A DNA stretch of 64,000 bases from Symbiodinium microadriaticum. Lineage: Eukaryota > Sar > Dinophyceae > Suessiales > Symbiodiniaceae. This document shows positions 44,800 to 57,055 of the stretch, piece after piece. The translations under genes and the position numbers were made by a program. Each line of letters opens with the position of its first letter. Position 1 is the first letter of the stretch. Where the stretch lies: NCBI GenBank assembly GCA_001939145.1, contig LSRX01000080.1, positions 1,072,948 through 1,136,947 of the forward strand, in the 5' to 3' direction. Under the pieces are notes generated by a model that worked only from the letters and a program-made list of their open reading frames with translations, ran no database searches and was not told the origin of the DNA.

Positions 44800-46050
44800 G
44801 TCTCAGAAGGAGGGGCGACCCTCGAATCAGAAACACAGTGGAAACCCCAAAGGTCCTCAGGTGCTACTTGAAGTTTCATGGGACTTAAAAAGAACAGATA
44901 TAAGTATCCTTACCGGGGTGAAACTATTCATAAGTATACCTACCTTATTTTCAGCTTAAGCGCCCTTAGAACCATCATAATCATAAAACTTTTTCACCCA
45001 ATTGAAATTTTATCTAAGAAAAACTAAAGAAATCTAAGAACAATCAATCTACCTTTCGCCATTATGTGGACATTCTGGCAACAACCGGAACCTACTCCGT
45101 GGCCACATTGGGGACACCCGCATGGCAGCAACATCCATGCAACCATATAGGTACACGGACGGTTGCAAACAAATCAATGCAGTACATGGAAGGACCCCGA
45201 CTAGAAACGGCCTGAATAATATGTCAAAGCGGGTTTCGGGGTTGAGAATAAGCATGTAGTCATAAGAAATGCGTGCTGTACTCGTTAAGGCTTCTATATG
45301 CGCAAGAAGCCCCTGCGACCTGGGAAAGGGGCAAATTCGCGGCAGCCTCTGTGGAGATTTGTTAACAATGGTTCCCCAACTTCAAGCCTCATCTCTACCA
45401 GTGACAGTGACATCATTAAACCTCATGCCTAGTAACAGTGTCTTGCGTAAAGAGATGACAACACAAATGGCTACTTGTAGCTCCAATGACCTACTAAATG
45501 TTTATTTACTGTTATGCAGCTACAAACTCATAACACGCTGAATCCCCCTTTGGGGCTAAGCGTACTCACCCCGGGCCAGGTCGATCATCGAAGTTGAAAT
45601 ACCCGTTAAATACCCCGCCTCGGTCAGCAGCAGCCATTTCAATGGCGCTCTCACCTGGGCGCTGCTCCCCACCTTAAACCCTAAACCCTAAAACCACCTT
45701 AAACCCTAAAGGGTCCTTAAGGGTTCCTCTGAGGGTTCTTATAAGGCTACCATACGGGTCTAGTGTTTCGGGTACATGTGGCGGGGAACTAGACCCCAAC
45801 AGCCCGTATACAATTTACAATGACAATGACAACCCTAGAAAAAAACCCCTTTGGCAACCTGAAGACACGGCTTAGGGCGTGGCGTTTAGAATCAGGATTT
45901 TGGGGATATTTAGGGTTGAGGGGCTTAACCATAAGCCACTCGTAAACTAAGTATATGCGCCCTGCGCTCCAACAAAATCTGCACATCATGACGCACAGGC
46001 CCTGCAAGCCAAGGTGCAGAAAAAGCCGGTCACCACGTTCCTCGGCTGCT
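44800..46050. other. No supported gene
   Basis: Mostly unique sequence. GGGTTCCT...GGGTTCTTATAAGG at 45715-45750 recurs at 46749-46775 and within 36918-37044. Confidence 0.45.
45669..45710. repeat. Telomere-like unit between 17-bp direct repeats
   Basis: CCACCTTAAACCCTAAA at 45669-45685 and 45694-45710 flank CCCTAAAA. A simple 25-bp tandem duplication would look the same. Confidence 0.55.
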
Positions 46051-46052
46051 AC

Positions 46053-46156
46053 ATGGGTAGTTGTCTAAATTAGGGTCCCTTTTTAGGTCCCCAATACAGT
46101 ACGGCACCCTTTAAAAACAAAACCCTGAAAGGGACCCTAATTTAGAGAACTGCCCA
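46053..46156. repeat. MITE-like foldback, family B
   Basis: Left arm ATGGGTAGTTGTCTAAATTA pairs with TAATTTAGAGAACTGCCCA on the right; the core contains CAGTACGGCACCC. Confidence 0.8.
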
Positions 46157-46241
46157 CCTGGATCTTCTGGCAGCACCAGGGATCAGCACGGGTGCTCGGG
46201 CGCTCAAGATGGTGACGCTGGGCAGAAAGCACATTTCAATA

Positions 46242-46338
46242 CTGCCGTAGTAGGCCCCTAAGTAGTTCCTTTTTATGGTTTATATTTAGAATCCTATAAG
46301 GTACTCCCAAAAGGGAACTACTTAGGGGCCTATGGGTA
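46242..46338. repeat. MITE-like foldback, family A
   Basis: The right arm TTAGGGGCCTATGGGTA is well preserved; the left end is degraded (CCGTAGTAGGCCCC). It lies about 85 bp from a family B element. Confidence 0.78.
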
Positions 46339-46574
46339 GACGCCAATTGCCTTACCCACTTCTATACCTTCCCGGTTGAGCCGCTGGCAACTTTGTCCTT
46401 GAATACACCATTCTGCAGATACTTGGGCTTGCAAGGCTCAGGGGTCCTCAACCGGAAATCCCAAACCCTGCAACCCTAAACCCCACAGAGCTTCCCCTAA
46501 TCGGAAGACCGTCCGCCCTCCCCAAGAAGAGCCCTTGAAGAAGCCCTTTGAAACAGCCCTTGACAGGAACCCTC

Positions 46575-46644
46575 CAAACCCTAAACCCTAAACCCTAAAC
46601 CCCTAAACCCTAAACCCCTAACCCTAAACTCTAAACCCTAAAAG
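46575..46644. repeat. CCCTAAA array
   Basis: Mixed CCCTAAA, CCCCTAAA and CCCTAAC units. Confidence 0.7.
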
Positions 46645-47497
46645 TAGCCCTTAAAAGAAATGGGGTTCGGGGCTACGAGTTTGAAACCTTGGGCGTTCAA
46701 AAAGGGTACTCCAGGGTTAGGTTTGGGTGTTAAGGTTTAGGGTTTAGGGTTCCTTTAAGGGTTCTTATAAGGTCTCCTATATCTACAAGGGATTAAAGCT
46801 TTGGGGGTTCAGAGCTTAAGGCTTTAGGGGTGTGGAGGCGAGAGTTCCAGGTAAGGGTTGAGAGCTCTAGAGCTCACGGTTTAGTGCGGAGTTTGCATTT
46901 TCCTGACGGCACCACATCGAGACTTCAGTGATGGAAGTGGTCATAAGCCGGGCGTCAACAGCGCAAACGCTGTGATCATCACGTACATGATGAAAACGAA
47001 GACCTCATCAGGCGCTCGAAAGAGGCTTGCAATATGTACTCTCGACGCTTCTGCCCGGCCGGATCCCGTAAAAAAATATGGTACCCGAATTTGAGACATT
47101 CAGGCCGCACCCGGACACTTTGCATATCGAGCATCCATGTCTCCAACTGATGCAACTAATGTTCATACGGCAGCATTCCAATGTTTAAAGTATATATGTC
47201 TACGATGGCGTATATACAAAACGTACAGCAGCGAAATGTACTCACACAAAGCATGTGCTTACGGTCCATTACACTCGAACTGGAAAGTCACAATCCCGAA
47301 CCCAGGGAACGCCATCTAACATGCCTCACAGGTTAAAACTTTTAAAACCCATGGCATATGTCATTCGTCTGGCTATCTTCGAACTCATTGTCCTGGTCAT
47401 GTGAGTCAAAACATTTCCTCCGTTGCGTTTAGTAGATCTGTGTTAGCTCTGTTGGCTTTTGCACAGCTCATCACAGTGATTGAGCAGATGTTCGGCC

Positions 47498-47757
47498 TCA
47501 AACGGTTTTCAGCGTTGTCCTCACAAATCCTGTGCTCTTCCTGCACACTGTTGCTCTAACCCAGATGATTCCACCCTGACCATGGTGCAACTGTGCAGCG
47601 GTTGTTGCAATGACAACAGCAACGGCATGTAATGTAGTCATCTCATCATTGACAGCGACGACACCAACATAACCATGACTGGACGGTCTTGTGCTACCAA
47701 GTGTTGGCTTGGCCGTTTCCATGACTGCAACACCTTTAGGGGCTTTGCAGCAAGCTG
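47498..47757 (-). CDS. Exon-like open segment, unknown
   Basis: The minus-strand frame reads KAPKGVAVMETAKPTLGSTR, then HGYVGVVAVNDEMTTLHAVA, to a stop at 47498. Alternating small and hydrophobic residues look protein-like. Another open minus-strand frame overlaps its upstream end (47638-47901), so a frameshift or a splice junction near 47750 is possible. Family unknown. Confidence 0.22.
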
Positions 47758-48488
47758 TCTAAGTGAGGTCCGGAGGTGAAGACCACCATTTCGAATATCG
47801 GCATACTCCAATAACGATCTTACTGCTTCTGTTGGTCGATGGCATGCCCGACATCCTGATGCGCTCTGAAGCCTTTTACGGGCCGTCTTCGCTAGCCTCA
47901 TTCATACACGCGTGCGACCGATCAGAAGAAAGACTAAAAGGTTCTGAATCCTCTGCTCCTCCTAGGGGGCATGACAAAACAACGATCCGACTGTTCAGAA
48001 GCCATGGGTGTCTATGTACAAATGCTGGCTCGAATCGAGAAAACCTTCCTGCCAAAACCGATGAGGCTTGCAATCCAAGTCGCGTAAATTATCCTTAGCT
48101 TCGCTAGAACTTGGCGGTGGGGGTGTACAGTAGGTGGTTCAAGGGTTTGGTGTTTGGGGTTCCCAGCTAAGGTAGTTGCCCTCCCCCCTCTCCCAGTCCT
48201 GTCTGTTGCACCCCACATCCTGGACACTGCAATCTTAAACCCATCAGGCCTCTCTGCTTCCATGAAAGTACGTCTGCAATTTAGGTCTTTGGGCTTAGGT
48301 ACAGTACCTATGTAGGACCTCGTAAGTAAGTAGAGCAGGTGCACGTGGGCCCATAGGGAAAAGTAGATTCGAAAGTCTGCAACACAAAGGTCACAGGAAA
48401 CACAATATAGAATCATACAGTTAAAGCAGCGAAAACACTGGGATGCATCGAGTATGTTCGAAACGGCTTCAGAGAGGTAAATCTGAAG

Positions 48489-48712
48489 CTACGGTAGAAA
48501 CCCTAAACCCTACCCTCCTAAGCCCTAAACCCTAAACCCTTAGCCTCCTCAACCCTGAAGGGTTTCCGCGTGGAAGGGTGTAGGAACCCTAAAACCCTAA
48601 AGCCCTAAACCCTAAAACCCTTAAACCCTAAAGCCCTGAAACCCCAAACCCTAAAACCTAGAACCCAAAACACTAAAACCCTAAACCCTAAACCCCTAAA
48701 AACCTAAAGGTA
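48489..48712. repeat. Long degenerate CCCTAAA array
   Basis: CCCTAAA variants over about 220 bp, interrupted by non-telomeric sequence at about 48555-48583. Confidence 0.7.
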
Positions 48713-49260
48713 ACCAAGGCACCTGAGCAAAGTGAACTGTACCTTTTGTTGAGGGGCATATCCCTAGACCCTAAACCCTAAAACCCTTCTTTTAAAGTGA
48801 ATTGGTTGCTCTTGGTAGGCGCCAGAGGCAGCCCAGAGCTCCCAGCATATGTCAAGAAAGAAATGTTGCTTGAATTGCTGAAGAGACCCTACGGTTTAGG
48901 ATTTAGGGTTTAGGGCCTACACCCAAAACCCTCAACCCTAAAAACCCTCAAATCTAAACCCGAAAAAGAGACCCAGAACTCCATAAAACACTTAAGCAAA
49001 GACCCTTTACTAAACCCAGGAAACAGCAGAGCAGCGAGCCCGCGTCGCAGCTGAGAACCCGAGCGGTAAAGCTAATGGCTGCCCCAGCACCCTTTGGTAG
49101 ATCTAGAGTAGCGTGGCGCTAAGGGTTTAGGGGGTGTAGGGTGTAGGGCTTAGATCTAAAGCAGAGGACTGTATACAGCTTCGTTGGTTTGGGGTTCAGA
49201 GTGATACCACCCCAAGCAATACTTCCTTATCTGGAACCCCTATTTTGCACAAGTACAGTG

Positions 49261-49453
49261 TGCCGGGAAACTGCAACCTGACCGGTCATCTTGGTCATCT
49301 TGCGCCACTTGCCCCAACCCTGAATGGTAAACAAGTGGAGCAAGTGGGGCAAGGTTACCAGGATCACCGGTAATCTTGAACCACCCCCAAGATGACCAAG
49401 AGAGCAAGCTAACCAAGATGACCGGACACATTAGTGGTTTCAGTTTCCCGACG
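49261..49453. repeat. Long foldback element (about 190 bp)
   Basis: Outer arms CCGGGAAACTG and CAGTTTCCCG; inner arms GACCGGTCATCTTGGTCATC and AACCAAGATGACCGG; central CAAGTGGGGCAAGG pairs with CTTGCCCCA-type sequence. The open minus-strand frame of 151 codons covering it is largely a translation of the repeat. Confidence 0.75.
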
Positions 49454-50445
49454 CAACGCATTACTACTGGACCCTTCATTAAAAGCCCACTGAGACCCAT
49501 AATGAAACAACACTGTAACTTTTTAGTGACCCATCTGTAGGGAACACCCGGTGCTGTGTCAGACAAGCCTCTCAAGCTCAAACAGGAGCTGCACATCTCG
49601 TGCCCAGTTCGTGCCGTTAGATACCGATTGGAAGAGAAAATACGCCTTGCACCACCGTTTGTTTGGAAGATGTTTACGGGCTTTGGGCGTTCCATGCAGT
49701 TTGTTGTTTAGGCTTTTAGGGTGCAGCGTCTCGGGCTTTGGGACTCCAACTCTGGACTTTGGGAGCAGGGCTAGAAGCTTTGAGCTGCAGGTGCCATGTG
49801 CACATGCACATTAAGACGTGCCCCTTCGTGCTCATGCAACCATGCATGCACGCAGGTTTTCATGTATGCACGGCCTGCGCGGATATGATTCCACTTCTAC
49901 ATGCCCAGAGAGATGCACTGCTGAACTGGTAACGATGAAATCTTCGCTTCAGGCCGGTCTAAGTCGAACGTGGTTCTTGTTGACTTGACCGACAAGCCCA
50001 AGACAGGACATCATGATGCTAAATTCGTCTGACTAGACTTGCTGGCTGCGAAAATGCCAAACTAGCGAAGGCCCCATCTTGCAGACACATCAACTGTAAA
50101 CTGTGAACTCTACGTCCCCAAACGCTTGCTAATTTGTGCTGTAGCACTGTCTTGGCAGTGTTTCCGAAGACGCGGTACAGACTCGTCTGGTCCTGCCAGG
50201 ACAGAACTTCTGTACATACCTGCATACCTCTGACCGCTGTGATCAGATTAACTTAAACAGGAGTGTGGTTACTGTGCTGAAGTTTCTGCTGGCTTGAGCA
50301 TATCTTCTACATATGGGCCAGCTATTCCCAGGTGTGGGATTTAGATTGCACTGGTCATTGACCGCAGCTGTCAAGGCTTCTTTCTTGTCTTGGATGTTGA
50401 GTCTCGGAGCTGTTGATTCAGGGCCCTTGGTCTTCTGCCGAGGCC

Positions 50446-50549
50446 TACGGTTGATAAATAAATTCTGCATTACCCATAATAAGAAATACACCATGGTTCC
50501 CATAGCTTAGGGTCCTGAAGGTAATGCAGGATTTCTATCATCAACAGTA
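50446..50549. repeat. MITE-like foldback, family C, uninterrupted
   Basis: Arms TACGGTTGATAAATAAATTC and TTTCTATCATCAACAGTA with TGCATTACC/GGTAATGCA inside. This copy is the reference for recognising the inserts in the other two. Confidence 0.82.
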
Positions 50550-50839
50550 GGACCCCTGACGCCTGATCCTGAACAATAAACCCAGCTCCTCATTCCATGG
50601 TGTTGGCTGCATCATCAAATACTCCAGCACCGCTTGGGTCAGTAAGTTGGCAAACCTGGGCTGTTCTGTGGATTCGAGGTTAGTGGTTGGAATTTTAGGG
50701 TGAAGTAGGTTCTGAGGTGAAGGGGTTTAGAGGGTTTAGGGGTGCAGTGCTTATAGGGGTTTTAGGGTGTTGGGTGGACCATCCAAAACATGTGCTCGTT
50801 TATCTCTTCGGAAAATAGTATAATTACTGACAGCTGTTG

Positions 50840-51500
50840 AGAATGTACGCATACACATACCCGCATATATACATAGACACCACATGTATAAACATAGACA
50901 TGTGCTTCTACACATACCTATACCTCTGTACGTACATGCACATGTACATAGGGTAGAATGAGGATTTTACATACTATGAACCTTCTGGGCATGTTGTACA
51001 TACTGCACATCATACACAAGTTACATTTTAAAAAACCTCTCGTACGACATACATAACAGGCATAATGTACATCAGACGCAAAAAATTAGCATACGCTGAG
51101 TGCACAGAAAAACATATAGCACCGAAGCCACAAACATTACATGCAACAAATGTGAGACACATATGCAGTTTGTGAACATGTACACACACACTCACTTATG
51201 TATATGTATATATATATATATATACAGACAGAGACTGCATACACGAAATGTATATACATGCACATGTGGCACAGCATACGTATATTGCTAGAAATGCAAA
51301 ACTTACCTACGTACATCTAATGCATAAAACTTTTAGCACATAGTACATAATGCGTGTGTGTATATATATATATACCTCACACATGAAGAAACATCAACAC
51401 GTGATGTAAATCCACATGGACGAGAACATGTACGTGTAGAAGTACGCATGAATTATTGAATATACATACACAGACACATACGAATGTATCTACACAGTTC
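50840..51500. repeat. ACAT/TATA-rich low-complexity region
   Basis: Degenerate ACATAC, CATGTA and (TA)n stretches with no coding signal. Confidence 0.65.
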
Positions 51501-51519
51501 TAGACATATCCATGCAACT

Positions 51520-51978
51520 GCAACTGCTACGAAAACTTCTAGCATTGCCGCTACTATGACGAAAGCCTACAGCTGCGGCTACTGCTACTGCGACTCCGAC
51601 CGCTACTAAGACGACTACTACTAACAGTAGAATGAGAACTTTACATGCAAATATATATATATATAGATATATGCATACATACCGACATACTACTGTACTA
51701 CTGGACTACGACGACGACGACCGATACTACATAATACTTTACTACTTACACTACTTACTACTTACTTCTTACTACATACTACGTACTACTTACTACTTAC
51801 TAGTTACTTCTTACTAGTTACTATATACTTACTACTTGTTACTTACTACTTACTACTTACTGCTTACTAATTACTATATACTTGCTACTTGTTACTTGCT
51901 ACTTACTACGTACTGCATACTACGCACTACGTACTTCATACTACGTACTACTTACTAGTTACTGCTCACTACTTACTG

Positions 51979-52028
<50 letters not shown>

Positions 52029-52300
52029 TACTTCTACGACTACTCCTGCTACTACTACTTCTGCTGCTGCTGCAGCTGCCGCTGCTGCTGCTACTGCTAC
52101 TGCTACTACTACTACTACTACTACTTCTTCTACTTCTACTTCTACTTCTACTTCTACTTCTACTTCTACTTCTACTTCTTCTTCTTCTTCTACTTCTACT
52201 TCTACTTCTACTACTACTACTACTACCACCACCACCACCACCCTTACTACTAATATCGCTACTGCTGCTGCTACTACTTCAAGCGTTTACTCTACTCAGG
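51520..52300. repeat. CTA/CTT/CTG trinucleotide super-tract
   Basis: About 780 bp of triplet- and nonamer-type repeats: ACTACTT, CTA, CTG, TACTTC and ACC. Long open frames in several phases are by-products of triplet periodicity. Confidence 0.85.
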
Positions 52301-53649
52301 TGTACGTACTTTCTTCCTCAAATCAGATCACTACTAACTGAAAAGTTTTAACAGTTCAAGATCGGCCCAGGGACAAATACAAAATGATTGCCATGAGCAC
52401 CTCGGCAATGCCGAACGCTCCAGGTGCAGAAAGCAGGCTTAACGGCTCTAAGGCGTCATAATGGTGTCGTTGAGATTTACAGTTGAGTAGTAGGCCTTGG
52501 CTGTTATGGGTAGGGTTAGGCTGTAGGGCATATTGGAGCCCAAAGTCCTGTACTGTAAACAGAGACCCTAAACCCATAAACTGCAACTCCCATGTTTAGG
52601 GTGGAGGAATAGACTAGATCGACCACAACCGGTCCAAAAACTAAACGGGCAAAGGGTCAAATCCCAGGTACCACAGTCCTCACTCCATGTGAGGACTTTT
52701 CCACAAGGTCTTATGGCAGACACCATGTGGAATACACTTCCTTGAACGGTGGTTTTATCCTGAAAGGATGGCTCTGGTGGGTGAGGTCCTGACAGCTCTG
52801 AAACCCCATAGCTCAACACGAATGCCTAAAACCAAAAGCAAGACATTGCAGAGGGCTGGACAGCTAGGCTAGCGCATGGAGGTTCTAAAAGAACCAAACA
52901 ATAGACGCTAAATAGCAGGCTCCTTGGTACAATTCTCTTGCATATGGTACCCTGGTTTCCAACCTTATCTTGTGTAGTCCAGACCCCAAAGCAAGCTCAA
53001 GATTGAAGGTTTTGGAGGCAAAAACCTAAACCCTAATCCATCCGAATGGGTACCTTGAGGGCTTTATGGACTCTGTTCTATAAACGCAATATACGGGCCT
53101 GAAACTGGCCTGAATAAAGAGGATAGGGTTTTTGGCGTATGTTGTTCTCGCTGCCCATGCTGCGGAGCTCCGTTTCTGGGTGTTCGACAATGAACAGGAG
53201 ACAGACACGCGTCGTTAGCCAGCCCTGCTCAAACTACTTGATCTGGTCTGCCGAGCATTGGTGGCCGAAGATTGGAGCCAGTCTACCAAATAGTCAAGTA
53301 TCAACCATTCGCTTGCCAACGAGTTTGCCTTTTCCTTGGCCCGGACGGGCAGACCCGCCAATTGCCTTTGCGTCCTCTCAACCGCTGAGACTCGCTCCGC
53401 TGGTCGACGAAAAGATTATGAAGACCCTAAACCCTAAACCCAACGGACCGACTTCTTTCGTCCAGGAAAGGTTTTTTGCGTAGGGATGTCATGTCTCTGA
53501 GGTGGAGGTACTTCCAACTTATAGGAGCAAAGGCTAGAGTCTATGGACTTGAGAACCTCAACCTCAGCCCTAAGTCTTTAAGGCCTAACCTCAAGCCTCG
53601 AGACCTGGGGGAGTTTGAAAGCCATTCGTTCGCTTAGAGCCGCACAAAC

Positions 53650-53655
53650 ACACAG

Positions 53656-53707
<52 letters not shown>
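53650..53707. repeat. CA and TA microsatellite
   Basis: (CA)n then (TA)n, about 58 bp. Confidence 0.85.
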
Positions 53708-53708
<1 letters not shown>

Positions 53709-54385
53709 TACGTACACATGACCTTGCAATACAAGAACAGGCCGTGCAGTCCAGGAAGAAGTTCGCACCCACGAGCTATGGACAGTTGTTAACCGATGGC
53801 ATGGGCACTGAACCCTAATGCCGAACCCTAAATCGGTAATTGAGCTTCCCGGCCATCTTCGGCAACTCCGAACGTCAAGGCACCAGCAGTTGACTTGAGC
53901 AATCGTGGGATCGAAAATCACGTGGCAAACCAGGGGATAAGGCTGTAGAAAACTCCCTCAACCATAAACCCCAAAAGGTTTCGTTCGGAGTTCGATTTTC
54001 GAGAAAAGGCGCTCCACTCCAGAACAGGCTCGGAAGAGTGCCAAACAGGGTGTAGACCATTACGCCTGCAGGGGATTTCCGACTCTGCAAGGGAATCTAT
54101 GGGAATTCTATAAAGGTGTGTTTTTGTAATCAGGGGTTTAGATGCGGGGTTTTATAATAAGGAAGTCAGCATTGAGTGTTGAGGGTATAAAATTTCATCT
54201 GGGGGTTTTGGGTTTCGGGGTGTAGGGGTTTTAAGTGCCGCTTAGGTCAAGTGTTCAGGATTTAATGTTTGTAGGGAGTTTAGGGTGTACGGTTTAGGAC
54301 TTCCTTCATAGTGTGTCTAGGGTGCAGTGCTTGAGGTTTCATAATGGGTTACATCTCAATCAGGATGAGATTTTGTGGTCGTCCA

Positions 54386-54436
54386 CCCTTTTTTTGAGCA
54401 GGGACTGCAATGCACTATGCTCTGAATCCCGTCGAC
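54386..54436. repeat. 51-bp dispersed repeat, copy 2
   Basis: TTTTTTGAGCAGGGACTGCA followed by ATGCACTATGCTCTGAATCC; slightly diverged at its 3' end. Confidence 0.75.
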
Positions 54437-54751
54437 CCTAAACGTGACATCCAAGCCGATGACTGCAGGCATCTGATCTGTAAGCCCGGAAAGTCCAAGT
54501 ATGATGTATTTGTACATTGCAGTACATGCTGTGATCGTAAAGTATCCCTGTACATAGGCCGGGTTGAGTGGTAGTCTCAGTCGTTGGCGGTGTCGTTGTC
54601 GCAGGTACGTCTCTATGTCTATGCTTCCGCTGTGTCCCGTGACGCTGATAATGTCCTCCGTCACCTCCGTCACTGAGGCTGTTGCCAACCGGCGTCCCGC
54701 TGCCATCAGGGCCCTCCGTGACGTCGGTGTTGCTACGTTCTGCCGTGACGA

Positions 54752-54865
54752 CTCCCTGGTTCTTAGTAGGGAATGGGGGAATGGCTTATTGGGACTACTA
54801 TAGGGGACCTACAAAGGACTATCATAGGGATCCACTTCCCCCATTTCCTACTAAGAACTAGGGAG
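54752..54865. repeat. Foldback element
   Basis: Arms CTCCCTGGTTCTTAGTAGGG and CCTACTAAGAACTAGGGAG, continuing GGGAATGGGGG / CCCCCATTTCC. Among the best-preserved hairpins here. Confidence 0.82.
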
Positions 54866-54937
54866 ACGCTGGGTGACGTCCCACCTTCCTCCCCGGCCTC
54901 CTGCGCCTCAGGCAGAGTGAACGCTGTGACTTGAAAT

Positions 54938-55034
54938 AACCCATAGGCCCCTAAGTTGTTCCTCCTTTTTGTGGTTTATGTTTAGAGTCCTATAAGGTAA
55001 CCCCAAAAAGGAACTACTTAGAGGCCTATGGGTA
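54938..55034. repeat. MITE-like foldback, family A
   Basis: Arms ACCCATAGGCCCCTAAG and GGCCTATGGGT. The left flank is AA instead of TA, so TA may be terminal sequence rather than a duplicated target. Confidence 0.8.
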
Positions 55035-55191
55035 GCTGCCTTGTCATGTAGTTCTGATGGTGTCTTAGTCCCAAAACCATTGAGCACTTCGACATGCCAG
55101 CTTGACCTTGTTAGCCAGTCGTGTGACAAGTCCGATTTCAGATCTCGTCTCGTCTGAGTGGTATTCTGTCAGATTTCTTTGATACTGCTCA

Positions 55192-55386
55192 GGTGCCCCC
55201 CTCATGCCAATTCTAATTGAAGCCTTTATGCACCGTTACAGCATCAATGCAGGTCATGAGGAACGCTTCTTGGATATGGGCGGCCTCACCTACACCCCTG
55301 AACAAGAGTTAGACGAGTTTGTGTCCTTCTGCGAACAAGGCACATATAGGTGCATTGTTCAACAAGATGTTCAGGTCTCAGTGTAA
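55192..55386 (+). CDS. Exon-like open segment, unknown
   Basis: The frame with ATG at 55204 reads MPILIEAFMHRYSINAGHEE, then LDEFVSFCEQGTYRCIVQQD. An AG at 55191-55192 and a CAG/GT near 55373 could be splice sites of an internal exon. The composition is protein-like and lacks repeat character. Family not recognised. Confidence 0.27.
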   Translation, partial: GAPLMPILIEAFMHRYSINAGHEERFLDMGGLTYTPEQELDEFVSFCEQGTYRCIVQQDVQVSV

Positions 55387-55602
55387 ATGTCTGCCAAGAC
55401 TAACCGAAAGCTTCCCGTCATTCTACAAATTAACCTTTCATGCCAGGGCACGCAGCTGCCGCAGAAAACGAACGACACGAATGATGCGCGCAAACCGAAC
55501 CTGCAAATGGCTGTGACTGAGGAGCTTATAGGAATTATGCCTTGTTTCAGATTTGTACGACCTGGTTCAGAAAGCGTCTTTGGACAAGTGCAACCTTTCA
55601 CG

Positions 55603-55693
55603 GCTCTCCTAGAATTACCCGTCTTTTTAAAAGGACTTATAGAAGGAAATCATAATGATGGAGCCCCGACAAGGTAGGTTCTTTAGGGTCCAG
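55603..55693. repeat. MITE-like element, family L, inverted and degraded
   Basis: Reverse orientation: AAAGGACTTATAGAAGGAAA, ATCATAATGATGG, GGTAGGTTCTTTAGGGTCCA. Confidence 0.55.
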
Positions 55694-56189
55694 GCTGGGC
55701 AAAAGGTTGCATCGCTTAGGGTTGAACGCTTCAATGCAGCTCACGGCTTGCAGGACACATGTAAGGCATCCTCGAAAGTTCAAATTCACGAAGATTGTGT
55801 TGTACTTGGAGCTTGGCCTGTGCATGATCTTCGGCGTAAGATGCCATTTAGCAGACCCTCTGTGGATCCGACACCATAACGTTTTAAAGGTTAGGCCCTG
55901 TAATGGGATCGTATACAGCCCACAGTTTTGTAGGGTTGGGGGGCTACGCGATAGACTAGCCTGGCCTCTAAGATCACTGTCATTTTTCTGAATCCGCAAC
56001 CTAACACCACACTATAGAGCCCTGTGAGGCCGTGTAGTTCATGGCACCCAACACATTTGCCAAACACAGCTTACAAATAATACTCTGCAGCAAGCATGTC
56101 AGTGAACCTTTTTTCGCACCCAGCATAACCGTTAAGGCCTCGAAACTTGGAGTTAGACAGGCAATCCACAATTTCGCGGGATACAACAC

Positions 56190-56308
56190 ATCCCTACACA
56201 TACATATACCTGTGCATATACATACATACATACATACATGCATACATATATATATATATATATAAATATATTTTTTATACATATATATCTGTATATGTAT
56301 ATAAATAA

Positions 56309-56355
<47 letters not shown>

Positions 56356-56356
56356 T
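56190..56356. repeat. CATA/TA/GA microsatellite
   Basis: ACATACATACATA, (TA)n, ATAAATAA variants and finally (GA)n. Confidence 0.82.
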
Positions 56357-56836
56357 GGAGGGAGTCCCAGCTGCAGGCTTTTAAGTGGCAAATACTGTGA
56401 CTGTGACACCCAAATACCAACATCGAGACTGCTTGCCATTGAATCACGAAGTATATCCTGTGTAGGTCGGTGGACCCTATCAAAACATTACTCGCGGTGA
56501 GTGTAAATAGCCCGAAAGATCAATCTGTAGAAGAGACCCTTTCGGGAAATGTCCCTGGCTTGGAAACCACCCCTGAACCCAGTGGACAAGCGGCCTTTGG
56601 GAATCCGGGCTCAGACTTTAAGTAAAACAGTTTGGTTTGGGTTCAGCATTTGGGCTGATTTGAGGTTTCGAAACCACGGGCCACCCTTTCCAGCATGGGC
56701 TTGGATTGTGTGCCAGCGAACATTCCTCAACAGCAGGGCCTTCGCGTTTAACAAGAGATGAAACATAAGCACGAAACAAACAGCGACACTCTTCCGAACT
56801 ATAAGTTGTCTGAGCTACAAGGAACCCCAAACTCGA

Positions 56837-56887
56837 CCCTTTTTTGAGCAGCGACTGCAATGCACTAAGCCCTGAATCCCTTCAGCC
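56837..56887. repeat. 51-bp dispersed repeat, copy 3
   Basis: TTTTTTGAGCAGCGACTGCA followed by ATGCACTAAGCCCTGAATCC; one mismatch in the first half relative to copy 1. Confidence 0.75.
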
Positions 56888-57055
56888 AAGCTCCAGACGC
56901 CAACCCTAAACCCCCAAATCCGACCGGCCGAGGCGCGACCCGGATCATCCTTACCTCGGCGTAGAAAATAGGAGACTGAGAGCCTGAAAGGTGGATCCCA
57001 AACCCTTAAGGCTTCCTTTTTTTTGCCCCCTGAAGGGTCCTTTTAAGGGATCTGC

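Larger units (their letters stand above)
46645..49260. other. Sparse region; one exon-like segment
   Basis: Apart from the candidate at 47498-47757 and CCCTAAA arrays near 48.5 kb, no feature is recognisable. 46900-48400 lacks telomeric tracts and may hide an unrecognised intron-rich gene. Confidence 0.4.

Noticed and set aside
51882..52341. Long open frames with poly-Tyr/Thr/Ser/Val runs
   Set aside because: They are translations of the trinucleotide tract on both strands and in several phases.
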